A stretch of DNA of 64,000 bases, taken from contig CAJNDS010002498.1 in the NCBI GenBank assembly GCA_905221605.1, positions 124,001-188,000 on the forward strand, given 5' to 3'. The first letter of the stretch is position 1; every line of letters starts with the position of its first letter. This stretch comes from Symbiodinium natans (taxonomy: Eukaryota; Sar; Dinophyceae; Suessiales; Symbiodiniaceae). The translations under genes and the position numbers were made by a program. Positions 63,469 to 64,000 of this stretch are shown piece by piece. The notes beneath the pieces were generated by a model, which saw nothing but the letters and a program-made list of their open reading frames with translations, was not told where the DNA came from and did not search any database.

Positions 63469-64000
63469 AGACACGCTGCAAAGCCCCACAGGATCCGCAC
63501 ACGGCAATCCTCCGCCCGCAGCACCTGTGCGCGGCCGACAGGGACTCCATGCGTAGCCGGGTTTACGGCTTGGAAAATGGCTTAGGGCTTCGGGTTTAGG
63601 GTTAGGGAGGCATCTACTTTGATGTTTAACTTGCAGCGGTCATCGCACGTGGCACAGTTCGATCTCGAAGGGGGAGTTGGTGGGGCTGTATCCATGTCCT
63701 GTGAGCCAGTGGCCTGCGCATGATCCGCGCGTGGAATTCACCTAGTGGATGACTAGTGGATCAGCTTCACATGCCCCTCCGCATTATGACTGCCAACTTT
63801 CAAGAGCTTTGCGCGAAACACTGAAGTCTCGCCATCCGCCGCAGTCGTCTGCAAAGGGCAGCGCCGGCAGCCGCCCACGAGTCCTGGCCACACGTGCATC
63901 GCACAGCTTACCCGCAACCACAAATCTATATCCTAACCTCTGGGGCACGCGCCAAGCAGAGCTCCGTGTTGCGATGTGAGTTTTTTGCTCCAAGTTGTCC
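63469..64000. repeat. Dispersed repeat R3, right copy (runs off the window)
   Basis: Direct copy of 41841-42385 with small indels. It includes a short CTTAGGG/TTTAGGG patch (about 63563-63609) at the same place as the other copies. It continues beyond the end of the window. Confidence 0.8.

Overview
The window looks like nuclear DNA of a dinoflagellate, most likely a Symbiodiniaceae/Suessiales-type alga. The evidence is: many interstitial TTTAGGG (plant/alga-type telomere) blocks in both orientations; a very long Copia polyprotein with a Lys/Gly/Ser-rich basic linker of a kind seen in dinoflagellate elements; an ankyrin protein with a 'FISHQW...GWCRTEL' domain of a type common in dinoflagellates; intronless reading frames; and extreme repeat content. 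The species cannot be named from the sequence alone. One 100-N gap (15071-15170) shows this is a scaffold. Only three protein-coding units are well supported. All three lie on the minus strand, as expected if genes run unidirectionally.

Layout. 1-5 kb: dense telomere-like blocks alternating orientation, separated by sequence with no recognisable gene. 5-7.3 kb: non-coding, with a KpnI-type minisatellite and AT microsatellites. 7.3-12.4 kb: a 5-kb field of degenerate GAGCTC-centred modules with larger internal duplications. 12.4-18.3 kb: a GAAATTAAA/TTTAATTTC hairpin satellite with about 430-bp higher-order units, a nested 42-bp EcoRI-type satellite and the gap. 18.3-21.4 kb: telomere-like blocks, one inserted inside an arm of a small inverted-repeat element. 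21.4-22.7 kb: a secreted, probably surface-anchored protein resembling coral skeletal acidic matrix proteins. 22.7-27.5 kb: non-coding, with a foldback element and more TTTAGGG/TTCAGGG blocks. 27.5-29.4 kb: a 32-bp palindromic minisatellite of about 60 units. 29.4-43.9 kb: mostly unrecognised, with a 3-kb tandem segmental duplication and dispersed repeats.

43.9-53.3 kb: a complete, very young Copia-type LTR retrotransposon on the minus strand (277/278-bp LTRs differing by one base, 5-bp target duplication, primer binding site, one long polyprotein). The polyprotein carries gag, protease, a cytosine-methyltransferase-like domain, integrase, reverse transcriptase and a shortened RNase H. About 1 kb of it appears to be read in a shifted frame. 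The unoccupied paralogue of the insertion site lies about 0.7 kb to the right.

54.5-56.3 kb: an intronless TIR-like/ankyrin-repeat protein with an N-myristoylation signature. 56.4-64 kb: tandem and dispersed repeats, G/C homopolymer tracts and further TTTAGGG blocks, ending inside a dispersed repeat that also occurs at 41.8 kb.

At least two MITE-like inverted-repeat families are scattered through the window. Intron-containing dinoflagellate genes could be hidden in the unannotated stretches. Splice sites cannot be confirmed without transcripts, so 'nothing seen' means nothing recognisable by eye.
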